A stretch of DNA of 64,000 nt, taken from Pollenia angustigena. Its lineage: Eukaryota > Arthropoda > Insecta > Diptera > Polleniidae. Below the pieces are notes generated by a model, which was not told the origin of the DNA, searched no databases, and saw nothing but the letters and a program-made list of their open reading frames with translations. Where the stretch lies: contig OV884057.1 of the NCBI GenBank assembly GCA_930367215.1, positions 264,882,339 through 264,946,338 of the forward strand, given 5' to 3'. Of this stretch, positions 43,228-53,946 are shown one piece after another. Position numbers and translations under genes: made by a program. Every line of letters starts with the position of its first letter. Position 1 is the stretch's first letter.

Positions 43228-45148
43228 TAGGGTGGTTACAAGGTATATGGTAAATTTTTTTTAGGGGCTATCTTTTGGGGCATCGATCTTAAATGTGCCA
43301 ATAGCCTAGAAAATGCGATTGACAAAGAGTAAGCCCAATCGGATAACGCCAACACGTGTCTCATTGAGCATAAATAAGGGAAAAGCAGCGATTTTTCACT
43401 AAAATTCGTATTTCTTTGTCCTTATAACCAAAACCATTCATTCTAGGTACCTGACTCGAGTCTTATTTTATAGAAAATGTTATTCCTATTATTTTGATCT
43501 TAGTAATATTTTTGCTGAAATTGTTATTTTTCACACTTTTTAGCTTTTATCAGATCGTAGTGGATATCTCAATAATCGCAGAATAGTGTTCAAAACACTT
43601 TTAACGGATGTTTATTCTATGTTGTAAAATAAAATAAATAAAAATGTAAATGAAAATATTTTTTTTTTTTTTTGTAAATTTTGCCTATCGCAACAACATT
43701 TTTTTTTTTTATAACATTATAATTATTCAAAATCTCAAATTAAGGTGGTAATGGCTTCGACAAGCTAACTTTCGAAGAGTCTGGAAAAAGATGCATACAT
43801 TCAAATGCAACTTGTAAAAGACACTGTCGTTGTTCTTCGTCTTTTGTCAAGGCTGAATTGTAGTCTTGGATTAATTTTACCCCTCTCTCAGCTGTGTCAT
43901 TTACTACTCTTAAGCCTTTCTCAATTTTTTTCTCGTAAATAATGTTGATTTTTGCACCATAGATCGGGATCAGTATTTAAAAAATCGGTATTAATTTCAA
44001 ATATCTTGAAAAAATATAGAGTCCGGGAAGAAACAAAGTAATCGGTTTCTTTATCCAATTAATTATCAACTTCTTGTAAACTAAGTGTGGCTTTAACATC
44101 TCTGTCTACAGAATTGACTTCATCGTTTTCTACGTTGGACTTTAATTGTTTAACCATTCTTATTTTGATATTTTTTTTCCAAAGTATCATCGAAAAATGA
44201 AAAAGCAATTTGCTCCGAATTAAGATACCAGAGATAGTTGACTTTTATAGACAATGCCTTTTCCGCAATTTCTTTATTAATACTCCTGTATTGAACTAAG
44301 GATTTTACTAATTTTAGGTCTTGGTTGAGGGCCATGGTGGGGTTTTGGGGGGCAAACCATGCTTTTATATAAATATTGATTATAAATACCTATACTCTCT
44401 GAAACAGACAACGAAATTTGTTCCTCGAAAATATATATTTTGAGACAATAAGCAGTCTTAGCCATCCATCTGGCGTGGTGAATAGCTCCAGGTACTCTGA
44501 ACGTAGTATTTTCCGGTGGCAGACGCCCTAAGCATATGAGGCAAAAGTGGATGAATTCTTTATAATAAAATATGATGTAGGAATTTTTAAAATAAACAAT
44601 GGGAATACCTCAATCACAATTATTTGTCTGTATTTTAACGGTAAAAATAATTCAACACAGTTGTGAGTATTTATTGCCGCATGTTAGGCAGTTTCAGCGT
44701 TTGTGGTAAATTTACTAAACACCATTATAAGTGGTCCAAAACGTGTGAATAGAGAGTTTTCACTCTTTTATTTACATTGTATGCATTCAAAACATAAATT
44801 TATGCTTTTAATGTGACCAGTACGACGTCGCCTGATAAATGCTAAATGTCTCTTTATCTATTGGTATAACGAACAAACCCATCAAGATCAAAATTAATAA
44901 GAATAAAATTTCCTATAAAACAAGACTAGACTCAGGCTCCTAGAATGAATGGTTTCGGTTATAAAGACAAAGAAATACGAATTTTAGTGCAAAATCGCTG
45001 TTTTTTCCTTAATTTATGCTCAATGAGACACGTGTTAACGTTATTCGATTGGGCTTACTCTTTGTCAATCGCATTTATTAGACTATTGGCACATATTAGG
45101 GCGTTGTCCTGATGGGAAATCCAAAATTGATTTCTTGCAACCACCCTA
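43228..45148. mobile_element. 1.9-kb long-terminal-inverted-repeat element with transposase relic
   Basis: TAGGGTGGTTACAAGG and TTGCAACCACCCTA begin and end about 280-bp inverted repeats (ACACGTGTCTCATTGAGCAT, CATTCATTCTAGG and GACAAAGAGTAAGCCCAATC are found inverted on the other side). Flanks CCTTACAT/ATATACAT share five bases; the duplication is uncertain. The decayed gene inside runs on the minus strand. Confidence 0.8.
43745..44515 (-). pseudogene. Transposon-encoded protein relic with HHARWMAK block
   Basis: Minus-strand pieces in order: TFRVPGAIHHARWMAKTAYC followed by LKIYIFEEQISLSVSESIGI; then DLKLVKSLVQYRSINKEIAE and NYLWYLNSEQIAFSFFDDTL; finally VVNDTAERGVKLIQDYNSAL with TKDEEQRQCLLQVAFECMHL and FPDSSK. 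I recognise the PGA-HHARWMAK, LWYL...FFD and VNDTAERG blocks from insect proteins usually left uncharacterised, probably transposon-encoded. Frames shift between pieces and stops are present. I cannot assign a superfamily. Confidence 0.65.
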
Positions 45149-45516
45149 ATATACATCTTTAGTTTAGTTATATCTTTAAAATAAACAATCCAGAGACTTG
45201 AAATTTAAAGTGTTATTAAATTTTTACTAGATAACATGATTAGGAGTATACATTTTGACTGGGAAGATACAAAAAGAATAAACTTTTGTACTCTTGGTAC
45301 TTTTTGTAGAAATAATTTTTTTTTTCAAAATAATGTAACTAAACCTTAAAAATGGAGATGGTAGTTCAAGATATAAATATTGTTCCTTATAAAAGAGTTT
45401 CGTTACAAAAAAGGCATAAGAAGAGTGAAATAGAAAATTTAATTAGTCTTACCGAAAAATAATCAAGGGAAGTAAAATATAAAAATTAATTTATCAAGAA
45501 ATATTATCAACAACAT
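45149..45516. other. Non-coding spacer
   Basis: Nothing recognised. Confidence 0.4.
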
Positions 45517-45520
45517 AAAT

Positions 45521-46102
45521 GGGCGATTCTATTCTGACGGGTGCAACATTTAGACGCTTTAAACGTCTTTTACTAATAGAAAGAAACACATTTGCAATTA
45601 AGTTATTTCTAGAAGGGGTAACATTTTTTTATATACTATTGTTATCTATTTACAAGAATTTATATGAAACGATCAAATAGCCACGAGTGAGCTTTAAAGT
45701 GCATGACGGGTGCAACCAAATCGGCCCACTTTCATAAGATCATACCGCAAAAACACAAAACTCTGTTAATTTTTAAACTTTTATTGTATTATTCTTTTTT
45801 ATTGTGAAAGATGAGATATCAGACGATGATTACCAAATCAAACATCGTAGAGAAATATAATCCAATAATAAGAAATTTGCTCTTTAAGCCATTACGGGTG
45901 CAACATGCAATGAATTTTCTGTATGAATCTTAATGATTCGAAGTGCACAACAAATTTATATGTACATATGTATTTAAGCTTACGTCTAAAAAAATTATAT
46001 TATTATAAAATATAGATATTTTACTTTAAATTGGCATCAAAAAAGTATCAAATAGTGTGATTTGAAAATTAATGTTTAAAGTTGTCTAGAATAGAATCCC
46101 CC
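45521..46102. mobile_element. GGGCGATTCTATTCT MITE, copy 2 (4-bp duplication AAAT)
   Basis: GGGCGATTCTATTCTGACGG at the left, TCTAGAATAGAATCCCCC at the right, AAAT on both sides (45517-45520, 46103-46106). Reverse orientation of 39779-40350. Confidence 0.85.
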
Positions 46103-46127
46103 AAATCTAAAAAATATGGGTGCCCGG

Positions 46128-46200
46128 TAGGCTAGTTGGTAATGAGCTATTCTATTAGCGCGAGAGTTGCGGGTTCGATTCCCGCCAGAGACTCTAGTCT
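46128..46200 (+). repeat. tRNA-like sequence, probably SINE-derived
   Basis: TAGGCTAGTTGGTAATGAGC fits an A box/D arm and GCGGGTTCGATTCCCGC is a perfect T arm with a B box. The 7-base acceptor strands (TGCCCGG and CAGAGAC) do not pair and the anticodon stem is poor, so it is not a functional tRNA. Likely a tRNA-derived SINE head or a decayed tRNA copy. Confidence 0.5.
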
Positions 46201-46311
46201 GTTTCACTACAACGGGCTTAAGATTTAAATTTAACGGTCACATAGGTTCGAATACAACTTGAATTGTTTTTGAAACTGAAGGTATATTAAAACTAGTACC
46301 ATTCATATTCA

Positions 46312-46380
46312 TGGTATTTTAACAAAACATCTTAAGTCGAGATTAGTAGCAAAAAACTTAAAAAAAACTCCGTGGAAAAG
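46312..46380 (+). repeat. One-ended fragment of the GGCATTT palindromic MITE
   Basis: GGTATTTTAACAAAACATCT and TAAGTCGAGATTAGTAGC resemble 41899-41960. No right arm. Confidence 0.55.
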
Positions 46381-46451
46381 AAACAATTTCAACAAAAAAT
46401 GTGCAGCTGATCGTTACATTCACCAGTTTTTATATGCGCTGAATATAGAGC

Positions 46452-46560
46452 TTTCTGTGTCAAAGTGTGAACTCGCCATATAAAATGCATATCTTTTGTA
46501 AGCGAAAGTTTCTCCCTCACAAATGTGCTTCGTTGGAAGCTCCATTATTTATTGGGGAGC
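46452..46560 (-). repeat. Dispersed repeat, inverted copy of 30740-30875
   Basis: AACTCGCCATATAAAATGCA ... TTCGTTGGAAGCTCCATTAT mirrors the 30.8-kb copy. Confidence 0.7.
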
Positions 46561-46599
46561 TAGTGAAGCAAAATCTTGTGCTTTTGTTTATTTAAAATC

Positions 46600-46960
46600 A
46601 GTTCATGATTTCACAATTCTTATAATTTTGCTTTGTAATGGGACTTTTTGTAATAGTTCTATTCCTTAAATTTTTTCGAAATGAAGGCCGTAGCGGGCCA
46701 GAAGATGCAATACATTCTGCTGGTGTCTCATAATTGCAAATTTTTCTGTACATACAACATATGTACTTCATTGCTGTCCAAAGGAAAGCTAAGGTAAAAT
46801 GTAACAAGAAAATACAATATAATAGTCTGGTAGTGTATGAAGTCATTTCTGAAAAATTTAAGGAATATGACTATTACAAAAAAGCTTTATAAAATACATA
46901 ACTGAAATTTAGCTCATAGAACAAATTCTAAAAATAAAAAATGTTGAATATGATAAAAAT
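46600..46960 (-). repeat. Repeat with inverted arms; matches 29041-29190
   Basis: GTCATTTCTGAAAAATTTAA, GGAATATGACTATTACAAAA and AGCTTTATAAAATACATAAC pair both with 46640-46690 (inverted, weaker) and with 29041-29190. An 82-codon ORF between the arms has no motif. Confidence 0.55.
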
Positions 46961-47092
46961 AATTAACTTTTAAAGTTTTTTTATTTAATAAAGATCTATA
47001 CCAAAGTTAAAGACAGGAATATTTCGCAAGTAAACGCTTTAATACAATTATACAGTGGGCTATGATTATTACTTTTTCGCGAAAGTATTCAA

Positions 47093-47357
47093 ACTTCAAA
47101 ACTAATCCTCTTGAGTATACCATGGAGTAGTTTTGAAACTACTCCTTACTGGTCCAAAGGTGGGTTATATACCATGGAGTAGTTTTAAAACTACTCCTTA
47201 GTGGTCCAAAGGTGGGTTATATGGTCCTCTCCTAGGACATCGTAATGTTAAATAGACCAGGTTTTTTCCATACGTTTGGGTTACTTGTGGACTAGTCCTG
47301 GTCCCTTGTGGACTACTCTTTACACGCGTGTTTGGACTGGTCCTATTATTTGCAGGG
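47093..47357 (+). repeat. GGTCC-rich dispersed element, copy B, with 52-bp duplication
   Basis: Matches 5939-6151 closely, but ACCATGGAGTAGTTTTRAAA ... GGTGGGTTATAT occurs twice in tandem (47119-47170 and 47171-47222). Ends TATTATTTGCAGGG like copy A. Its left half is missing. Confidence 0.8.
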
Positions 47358-47755
47358 AAGTTATTGAACAAAATTTATTATCAATATAGATACTTTTATA
47401 AAAACATACTGTGATATATACTGTGATGTATTTAAAATAAATGGAACGTATGCCTAACGGGGATGCCAACCATTAAAAAAAAGGGCAACGCACATGGCAT
47501 AGTACCTCTCGGGTTGTGTGGAAAACTATGCAAATTTTATTTTAATTTAGTTACGTTTTAGTTGTAGATATAAAAAAATTTAATTTTAAACCAATTTTTT
47601 AATTAAAATCATTAGGACTTAATATATATCGCTCATTTGCTGCAACAATGTCATAACTCAACAGCATTTGATTTACAGAATACGACTCTATAGGAAATTA
47701 AAATTTTATTGATCGTTTTACTCTCACCAAGGAAAACTATTTTAAAAACCAAATG
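47358..47755. other. Non-coding spacer with short repeat fragments
   Basis: ATATCGCTCATTTGCTGCAA (about 47627) is shared with 38667. Otherwise nothing recognised. Confidence 0.4.
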
Positions 47756-48062
47756 ATTTTAAACCGAATTATCCACTCAGGGCATTGCCTCTTGAATTTT
47801 ATGTTTCTAAGTCCAACAGTAACGGATATTCAAAAAGTACCAGTTTAAGAACTAAAAAGTACCAATAAGCTTTTTAAGAGATTCTCATTCAATCAGGACC
47901 TTGCAGGTTTAATTTTATGTTCATAAGTCCAAAATTTAAAAAAAGTACCCGTTAAAAAACGAAAAAGTACCAAAAAGATCCATCTAATAGATTGTCATTC
48001 ACTCAAGACCTTGCATGTTTAATATTATGTTCTTAGGTCCAATACTAACGGAAATAGCTCCC
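47756..48062 (-). repeat. Helitron minisatellite fragment
   Basis: About two and a half 118-bp units in reverse orientation (TTTTATGTTTCTAAGTCCAA, AAAAAGTACCAGTTTAAGAA, AGATTCTCATTCAATCAGGA). Neither Helitron end is present. Confidence 0.8.
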
Positions 48063-48104
48063 TATAGCTAAAAAAGAACCAAATCGCCAACATTTGTAAT
48101 AAAA

Positions 48105-48464
48105 GGCTGACTTCTAAAACGTCAAATGCTTTGTATATGAACAAAGTTTAATGCTTCATTACGCCGCAGTACAATATATATGCAATGCAAACCCTTCCAA
48201 AACATCAATGGTAAGTTTTAGCAACGCAGCAAAAAAGCAATCAGAGCATCGGTTTTAAAGTTGATGCTTTGTAATATTTGACATTTAATTTGCAAGCAAT
48301 ACAGATTTATTATAAAATTATGCATTGCATCACTTACATTTCAAAACGTTTAAATAAACAGAACACATAGTTGCATTGTTTCGGTACTTTGTACATCTGC
48401 ATGGTTAAAATACAGTAGTAAAACTGTATACAAACTTTGTATTAGTACGTTTTGGAAGTCAGCC
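48105..48464. mobile_element. MITE with GGCTGACTTCTAAAACGT ends
   Basis: GGCTGACTTCTAAAACGTCA and ACGTACTAATAC-side inverse (ACGTTTTGGAAGTCAGCC) are the ends of a 360-bp element; ATGCTTTGTATATG / CATACAAACTTTGT-type words follow inside. It begins about 40 bp beyond the minisatellite fragment. Target duplication unclear (AAA/AAA). Confidence 0.75.
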
Positions 48465-50100
48465 AAACTGTGAAAACCTGAATTAAAATGAAAAATGGAA
48501 ACGACCCATCTGTGAATGTGGAAAAATGTTTTGCGATGTGGAGTGGGGCAGGTGACTTTTTATAAAGTCAGTTTTGGGTTGTGGGGCTTAAATTTGAACT
48601 TAAGTCAATTGTGAACTTATCCATCCCGATATGAACATATTTTTGGGATTATGGCTGTCAAAAGAATTTTCGCACTTCGCTTATATGGTATTTTCCATCA
48701 TAGATCTATGCCCCCAAAGTTTTGTTACGGTGCCAAAATAATTTGTACCTTATGTTATCCCCATGCAAACATTGAGAATAATAATTGATAGGTCCCCTAT
48801 GGAACTACTAGCAAAATATAATTGCGCATAAGTCTAATACAATAACTTGACAGTGGAGTAGGGTATAAAATTTGCTTGTTAATTTTTTATTTTAGCAAAG
48901 ATTTTTTGGAAAACTGTGTACGCCCCAGTGTCCAAAGTATACTAAAAAAGGAAAAACATTTCGTTGTTATAATTTACAGTTCAGTTGTCACATATCGTAA
49001 ACGGAACGTTAAAATGTTAAACTTCATACCTAAAAAATAGCCATTAGTTTTGTTTTGTTTTGACAATAAAAAATGAAAAGAAAATAATTTTCTCTTCTTC
49101 AGTGTGGCCTGATATGAAATTTTGATTAGAATTGCTAAAAAAAAACAATTTAAATTCAAACCGCATCCATTACCTTACAATCCAGAATTGAAAGTTTTAT
49201 TCTTTTATTTCAAAATTGAAAATGTCCCTTTCTCAACAGCAAACACAAACAAAATAAATAAACATCGAAATAAGGAAATAAAATGGAAACATGGACGTTA
49301 AAAAGTGGACATGTATATAGGAAAAATACTCATGTGTGTGTGATACAAAGCAAATATTGTAAATAATTTTGCAACATAGTTATCGACTGTTGTTGTATAA
49401 GTTTTATATGAATTTGTTTGCTTTTTTTCGAGTCAATATTTGTACTGCCCGTAAAAGAAATGCTGTCTAAAAATCCTAATAAAGAACAAGTAAAGGGAGC
49501 AATATTCAGATGTGATGGATATTACGTACATAACACAGTAGGGCAAACACAAACATTTTGGGAAATATATCTGCCATTTTTAAACATGAAAATAGCAGAG
49601 ATTATATTTAATCTATTGGACCTCAAAACAGGACATTTCGGGCGTGTGTATACGAATGTTTTTAATGCTAGTTATTTTATCATAATATGGGTTTTCTGAG
49701 CACTAGGGTGCTACTTTCCTCCTTTTATATAAGACATATACATTAAGTTGATATCAAAGCTGGAATTAGAAAAACAAAAGCAGTTTTTGAAATCCTAAAG
49801 TGTTATAAACTAATTGTAAAAATATTTATCAAGCTTCAGTGTACATAAATTCGTACTTTTTAAGGAAAAATTTTCAACATTTTGAAATTGTTGCTTTTGG
49901 TTTCTAAATGTTCACACTGTATTTTTTACCTTCCGTCATAAGTTGAACAATTTTACGGATTGAATTCGCTGTATAGAAAACTTAATTTCAGGTCAATACC
50001 TTTAACGGGTTTGAAGAAAATGTTTTTATTAAAGCGATTCACAAGTGAAAAGCAGAATTAATTTAGTCGTTTATCAGTGGATAAAAGTATTTAGAATAAT
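48465..50100. other. Non-coding, unassigned
   Basis: No element ends recognised. A plus-strand ORF of 93 codons (49418-49699) begins MLFFESIFVLPVKEMLSK and has no recognisable domain, no splice context and no copies here; I do not call it a gene. Confidence 0.4.
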
Positions 50101-50308
50101 GGTGTTTTCTTTTCTACAAAAAATGTGACATTTTATTTAAAAAAATGCAATTGGGAGTCTGTTTCTTACAAATTTTACTCCCGAAATGGGTTGGTTGTTT
50201 TATTCTAAAAAACTCACCCTTTTTTGGAGGCAACATTTTTATGAAACATACACCAAATTGCATTTTTTTAAATAAAATGTCACACTTTTTTGTAGAAAAG
50301 AAAACACC
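50101..50308. mobile_element. GGTGTTTTC palindromic MITE, copy 2
   Basis: 208 bp, the same termini and arm words as 24365-24573. Sequences around it (AAGTATTTAGAAT left, AAGTATTTTAGAAT right) look like a long imperfect direct repeat that might include the duplication. Confidence 0.8.
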
Positions 50309-50783
50309 TTAAGTATTTTAGAATGCGCAAATAAAAATGCACTTTTTGAGTCAAATTAAATTTTTTTAAGTTTTGATAATTGTTTTTTACCTTCAATATT
50401 TTCCGTAGTTTTGCTTATCCCAAATTTTGGTTTTAAATAATGTTTCATGTGAATAGTTATAAAATACTCTTAAAAAATGGAATAATTTTGAAAAGAGTAC
50501 TTTAAAAAGTTATCGCTATTTTCCAATTTTTACAGATCCTTCTTAATTTCATCATATTCTGCTAATTAAAATGTCCTACTCTTTCACTTTCTTTTAAAGA
50601 TGGGGCACTGAATTTTATAAACAGCAAATTAACGTTAAACAAAAATACTCTCAAATTATAATCGAATTTCTCAAAATATTGCATTCACATTCGTTAAAAT
50701 GTATCCGAATATTTAAAGCAAATACATATCTAATAATAGCGATATCACTAACATCTGTACATTTTTTTTATTTACAGTGCAGC

Positions 50784-51417
50784 CACACGATCAAGATTTT
50801 CTTGATAGTCTTTTACATATACTGATTGTCAAAATATGCAAAAGTTGACAGCTGTGACGTAGGCTGCACGCAAGTTGAAAGCAATTTACTTTTTTAAGAT
50901 GTCGTCGCCGAGAAAACAAGTCAAAATGTTTTGCTATTTTCCACTTTTGATTTTTCTGCACTGTAGGCTGTTCGAAGGGACTTTATTTTTTTCTTTGCTT
51001 CTTCCACTGGCATAGTTGTTTCAGCAGCTATAGACTCGTAGGCTTTTATTTTCAAATCATTTCGCCTATATGATGAAAGATTCATAAAATTTCATGGCTT
51101 CTGTACAGCTCTATGAATCGCAGAACATCATTTTGCTTATTAATTTTATAAATAAATTTTATTAATAAACATATTTCACTATTTTTTTAGGTTTTTAGTT
51201 AAAATTTTAAAATTCCCGCAACAATTTGTAAAAAAAAGAACTTCAGCTTTTGCCGTCAAAATATTTGTGAAAAAAAAACCAAAACAACTTCAAAAGATTT
51301 GTAATAAGATGTTTAGAGAATTTTAGAGGCAAGTTCGTATCAATTTTTAAAAGTATGAGTGTATTGGTAAAAAAGTGTGAGTGTATTAAAACTTGATAGC
51401 CAAAACTTGATCGTGTA
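50784..51417. mobile_element. Element with CACACGATCAAG ends and MADF relic
   Basis: CACACGATCAAGATTTTCTTG at the left and CTTGATCGTGT at the right are inverted; short repeats (GTGAGTGTATTAAAACTTG, ATGAGTGTATTGG) lie near the right end. The interior carries a decayed MADF domain on the minus strand. Harbinger-group transposons often carry such a Myb/SANT-like gene, which would explain the content. Duplication not resolved. Confidence 0.6.
50912..51137 (-). pseudogene. MADF (Myb/SANT-like) DNA-binding domain remnant
   Basis: Minus strand: NDVLRFIELYRSHEIL, then after a frame break RRNDLKIKAYESIAAETTMP and VEEAKKKIKSLRTAYSAEKS KV. This is the MADF order: FI-LYR-HP-LW, R-DAW-I, VKKKIKSLR-YSRE. 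The tryptophan after HEIL is lost and the frame is broken, so it is not functional. No exon structure or second domain seen. Confidence 0.8.
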
Positions 51418-51474
51418 ACCCTCAAGTTAAATAAATTCAAACCAGCATCAAAAAGGAATATTTTATATATCGTC

Positions 51475-51562
51475 AGGTCCATGCTTGCATTACATTGGAC
51501 CCTGTTGAAAGTAGTTCATTTTAACTAAAATGGATCTAGTAGTCCAGTATTATTTGCAGTGA
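51475..51562 (-). repeat. GGTCC-rich dispersed element, copy C (left part, inverted)
   Basis: GGTCCATGCTTGCATTACAT matches the reverse complement of 5839-5866; it ends AGTATTATTTGCAGTG. It preserves the complete outer terminus CACTGCAAATAATA that copy A has lost. Confidence 0.7.
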
Positions 51563-52058
51563 TAATTCAAGACTCAAACTAAAGAAAACTACATGCTGGT
51601 CGACGAGGCATATCTTTTTCTACCGCAAGGCATCAAAATCTCATTTTACTTAAAAAGTGGATTTAGCAGGTTTGCACATTAAGCCGACAATATATTCCCT
51701 TTAAATATACAAAATTAGCATGTTGATTAAAAATATTTATATAACATATGCCAATTTTCGATAACCACTTCGAATAGGTTCGATCTTAATAACATACGAA
51801 TTGGCTTGATACAAATTCGCCGTATAATATATGACTATTGGCAATGTAGGGCCTATAAGTGTATTAAGAAGAACTAATTTGAAGAAAAAATGCTAAAAAA
51901 AACTTTGTTATCTACAATTTTCATTATGTAAGTTTTCAAAATATTTACTTAACAAGGGTGTGCTAGTTTTTGTGTGCTACTTTGTGCAAATGAATGTATA
52001 GTTGTAAATGACAGAGTAGTGTGACACGACCCAGTAAACATTTTTTTTTTATTAAATA
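51563..52058. other. Non-coding spacer
   Basis: No ORF or element ends recognised. Confidence 0.4.
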
Positions 52059-53056
52059 CACAGAAAATATGAAAAACCAACTTCAATTAACGTATTAGCT
52101 AGAAATTTGTACTATTAATAAAGTTCCGTACTGATTTTCCGCTTGCAAACAAATTGATCATACCAATTAACACGTTTGTTAAGTTTGAGCTTTTCTTGCT
52201 GTTCAGTTTTAATCAATAGGTTTAATTGAAATGTGACCACCAGCAAAAGAGGCTGTATAAAACGTAAATACAAATCAAACTGATTATTGTTAAAGCTAGG
52301 GCACGAGCTCTTTGTATACATTTGTCCTTCAAGTTGTGCTGAAAAAGGTCAACGGAAAAAAGAACGACAAAAATGAAAAAACAAAAAAAAAAAAAAAAAA
52401 TTTACTTTAGACTTCAAGAAGAATTCTTGACAAAAGTACGAGAAAACAGAAGTAAGGAAAAAACACGTAAAATCAATTAAAATGGATAATCATTCAGAAA
52501 AGCAAATTTCGATCTACCAAAGGTTAGAATACAATTGGTTTAAGGATTGATGTTTGACTATTGACTTCAGCAGTCGTCGATGGCTGCGAGTGTAAGACGG
52601 CAAAACCATCTGAGGGGATCGAGTGGTTGCGATCGGAACATGTCATGGTAGCCTGCCGGCCAGGGTTCGAGCCCCAGCCACGTCAGGAATGAAGGATTAT
52701 CAATGACAATTTTAATTAATTTTCATGTTGTAAAATTCCTTTCTTCATAAAAATAATTTTATGAAAATTAAATTTGATGAACTTGAGGCTAATTATAAAA
52801 ATATTAAAAATTTGGATTAAAAACAAATCAAAATATTTTTCTCAATCAACGCAGTTAATTGAAACAATTCAAAAATTGTTTGAATTTTTAAAATATTTTA
52901 AAGCTTGGGTGTATGTTTTCATATTTGCAAATAAACACACAAACATTATAATTTTTATTTTCAATTAAGGCAAATTAATTGGAACAATAAAAAAAAAATT
53001 GTTTGAACCAGCATTATTGAATTAATTGAAAAAATTTTAGTGAAAATAATTTCTGT
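52059..53056 (-). mobile_element. CACAG-ended MITE, inverted copy, split by an insertion
   Basis: CACAGAAAATATGAAAAACC to TTTAGTGAAAATAATTTCTG, bordered by TA. It is the reverse of 54703-55145 (CTTCAATTAACGTATTAGCT, AACAAATTGATCATACCAAT, AGCTTTTCTTGCTGTTCAGT in the first part; CAATCAACGCAGTTAATTGA in the second). A 543-bp insertion (52280-52822) interrupts it. Confidence 0.82.
52280..52822 (+). mobile_element. Retroposon-like insertion with 10-bp duplication and tRNA-type promoter
   Basis: Flanked by a perfect ACAAATCAAA (52270-52279, 52823-52832) inside the CACAG element. Near 52610-52680 are A-box-like GATCGAGTGGTTGCGATCGG and B-box GGTTCGAGCCC, as in tRNA-derived SINEs, and an 18-base A run lies at about 52382-52400. 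Long variable duplication plus internal promoter suggests retroposition. The promoter is not at the very start, so it may be composite. Confidence 0.65.
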
Positions 53057-53199
53057 TAACTTCAGATTTCCTCATAGAATTCTATGCAACTACTCATGAA
53101 TTGACGAAGTTTTTTTTATTCCCTTAAGAGAAAATAATTGAGCTGCACCGATCTGCGCAATAACCAAGAACTTCAAAGGCGACTACATAAATCAATAAT

Positions 53200-53572
53200 T
53201 GAAGCACAGCCGCAAATAACGTTGTAAATGACACATTTTCAAAACCCGTTTTTTGCAGATAACCGTTAAAATTACTCTCTTACCCTGTTAAAACATCAAA
53301 TCACCCAAAAGTATGCACCTTAACGCCTTTAAAATGGCACACAAAGAGTAAGCCAGTGGAAAAACGTTGTAAGTTACTAACAAAATGATACAACCAAAAT
53401 TGCTTTGCATCGTAGAATAATGTTTTAAAAGCCTTTTGCGTAAAAATTTTTACTATTTTAATAATCCAGAAAAGGTTAAAAAATAAATAAACCTGTCTGT
53501 TAAAATCGATTTTTTTTGCTCTCATGAAAACTTATTATTTTTACTTAAAACGTTATTCGCGGCTGTACTTCA
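53200..53572. mobile_element. MITE with GAAGCACAGCCGCAAATAACG ends
   Basis: TGAAGCACAGCCGCAAATAA and (inverted) TGAAGTACAGCCGCGAATAA bound 373 bp. Minus-strand ORF inside is chance. Target duplication unclear. Confidence 0.75.
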
Positions 53573-53768
53573 TTCAATTCAAAAAGTATATATATACTTT
53601 AAAAGTCTAATTTCATTTGAAATAGTCGCAATTTAAAGAAATAATACACTGCTACTAGAATATTGTTCAAAACTTGCAACGTCTCAGTGCAATTTTGAGT
53701 AGCAAAAATAATCACTTGAACTGTTCTTTTACACAACAATGGAAATTCCAGTTTGTTCTATAACAGCT

Positions 53769-53946
53769 GGGGCTAATTCTGGCAGTCGCGATCGAATACA
53801 TTTTCAATTCGAAAGCAATTTTATTTCTTATTCTTTTAGTCAATCGAAATTAGTTTGCTTTACAACACTGAAAAAATAAAAATAATTGGAAATAAAATTG
53901 CTTTCGCATCGAAAAGCATTCGATCACGACTGCAAGAATTAGCCCC
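53769..53946. mobile_element. GGGGCTAATTCTGGCAGTCG palindromic MITE, complete copy
   Basis: GGGGCTAATTCTGGCAGTCG ... GACTGCAAGAATTAGCCCC with inner arms CGAAAGCAATTTTATTTC / GAAATAAAATTGCTTTCG; 178 bp. The second copy is the split one at 34386-34900. Confidence 0.82.

Noticed and set aside
46128..46200. A functional tRNA gene
   Set aside because: Acceptor strands TGCCCGG and CAGAGAC do not pair and the anticodon stem is weak.
49418..49699. 93-codon plus-strand ORF
   Set aside because: No recognisable motif, no splice context, no second copy; length is within chance for AT-rich DNA containing many ATGs.
52600..52680. A functional tRNA gene
   Set aside because: Only A- and B-box-like words; no cloverleaf could be drawn. 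Kept as a SINE-type promoter.
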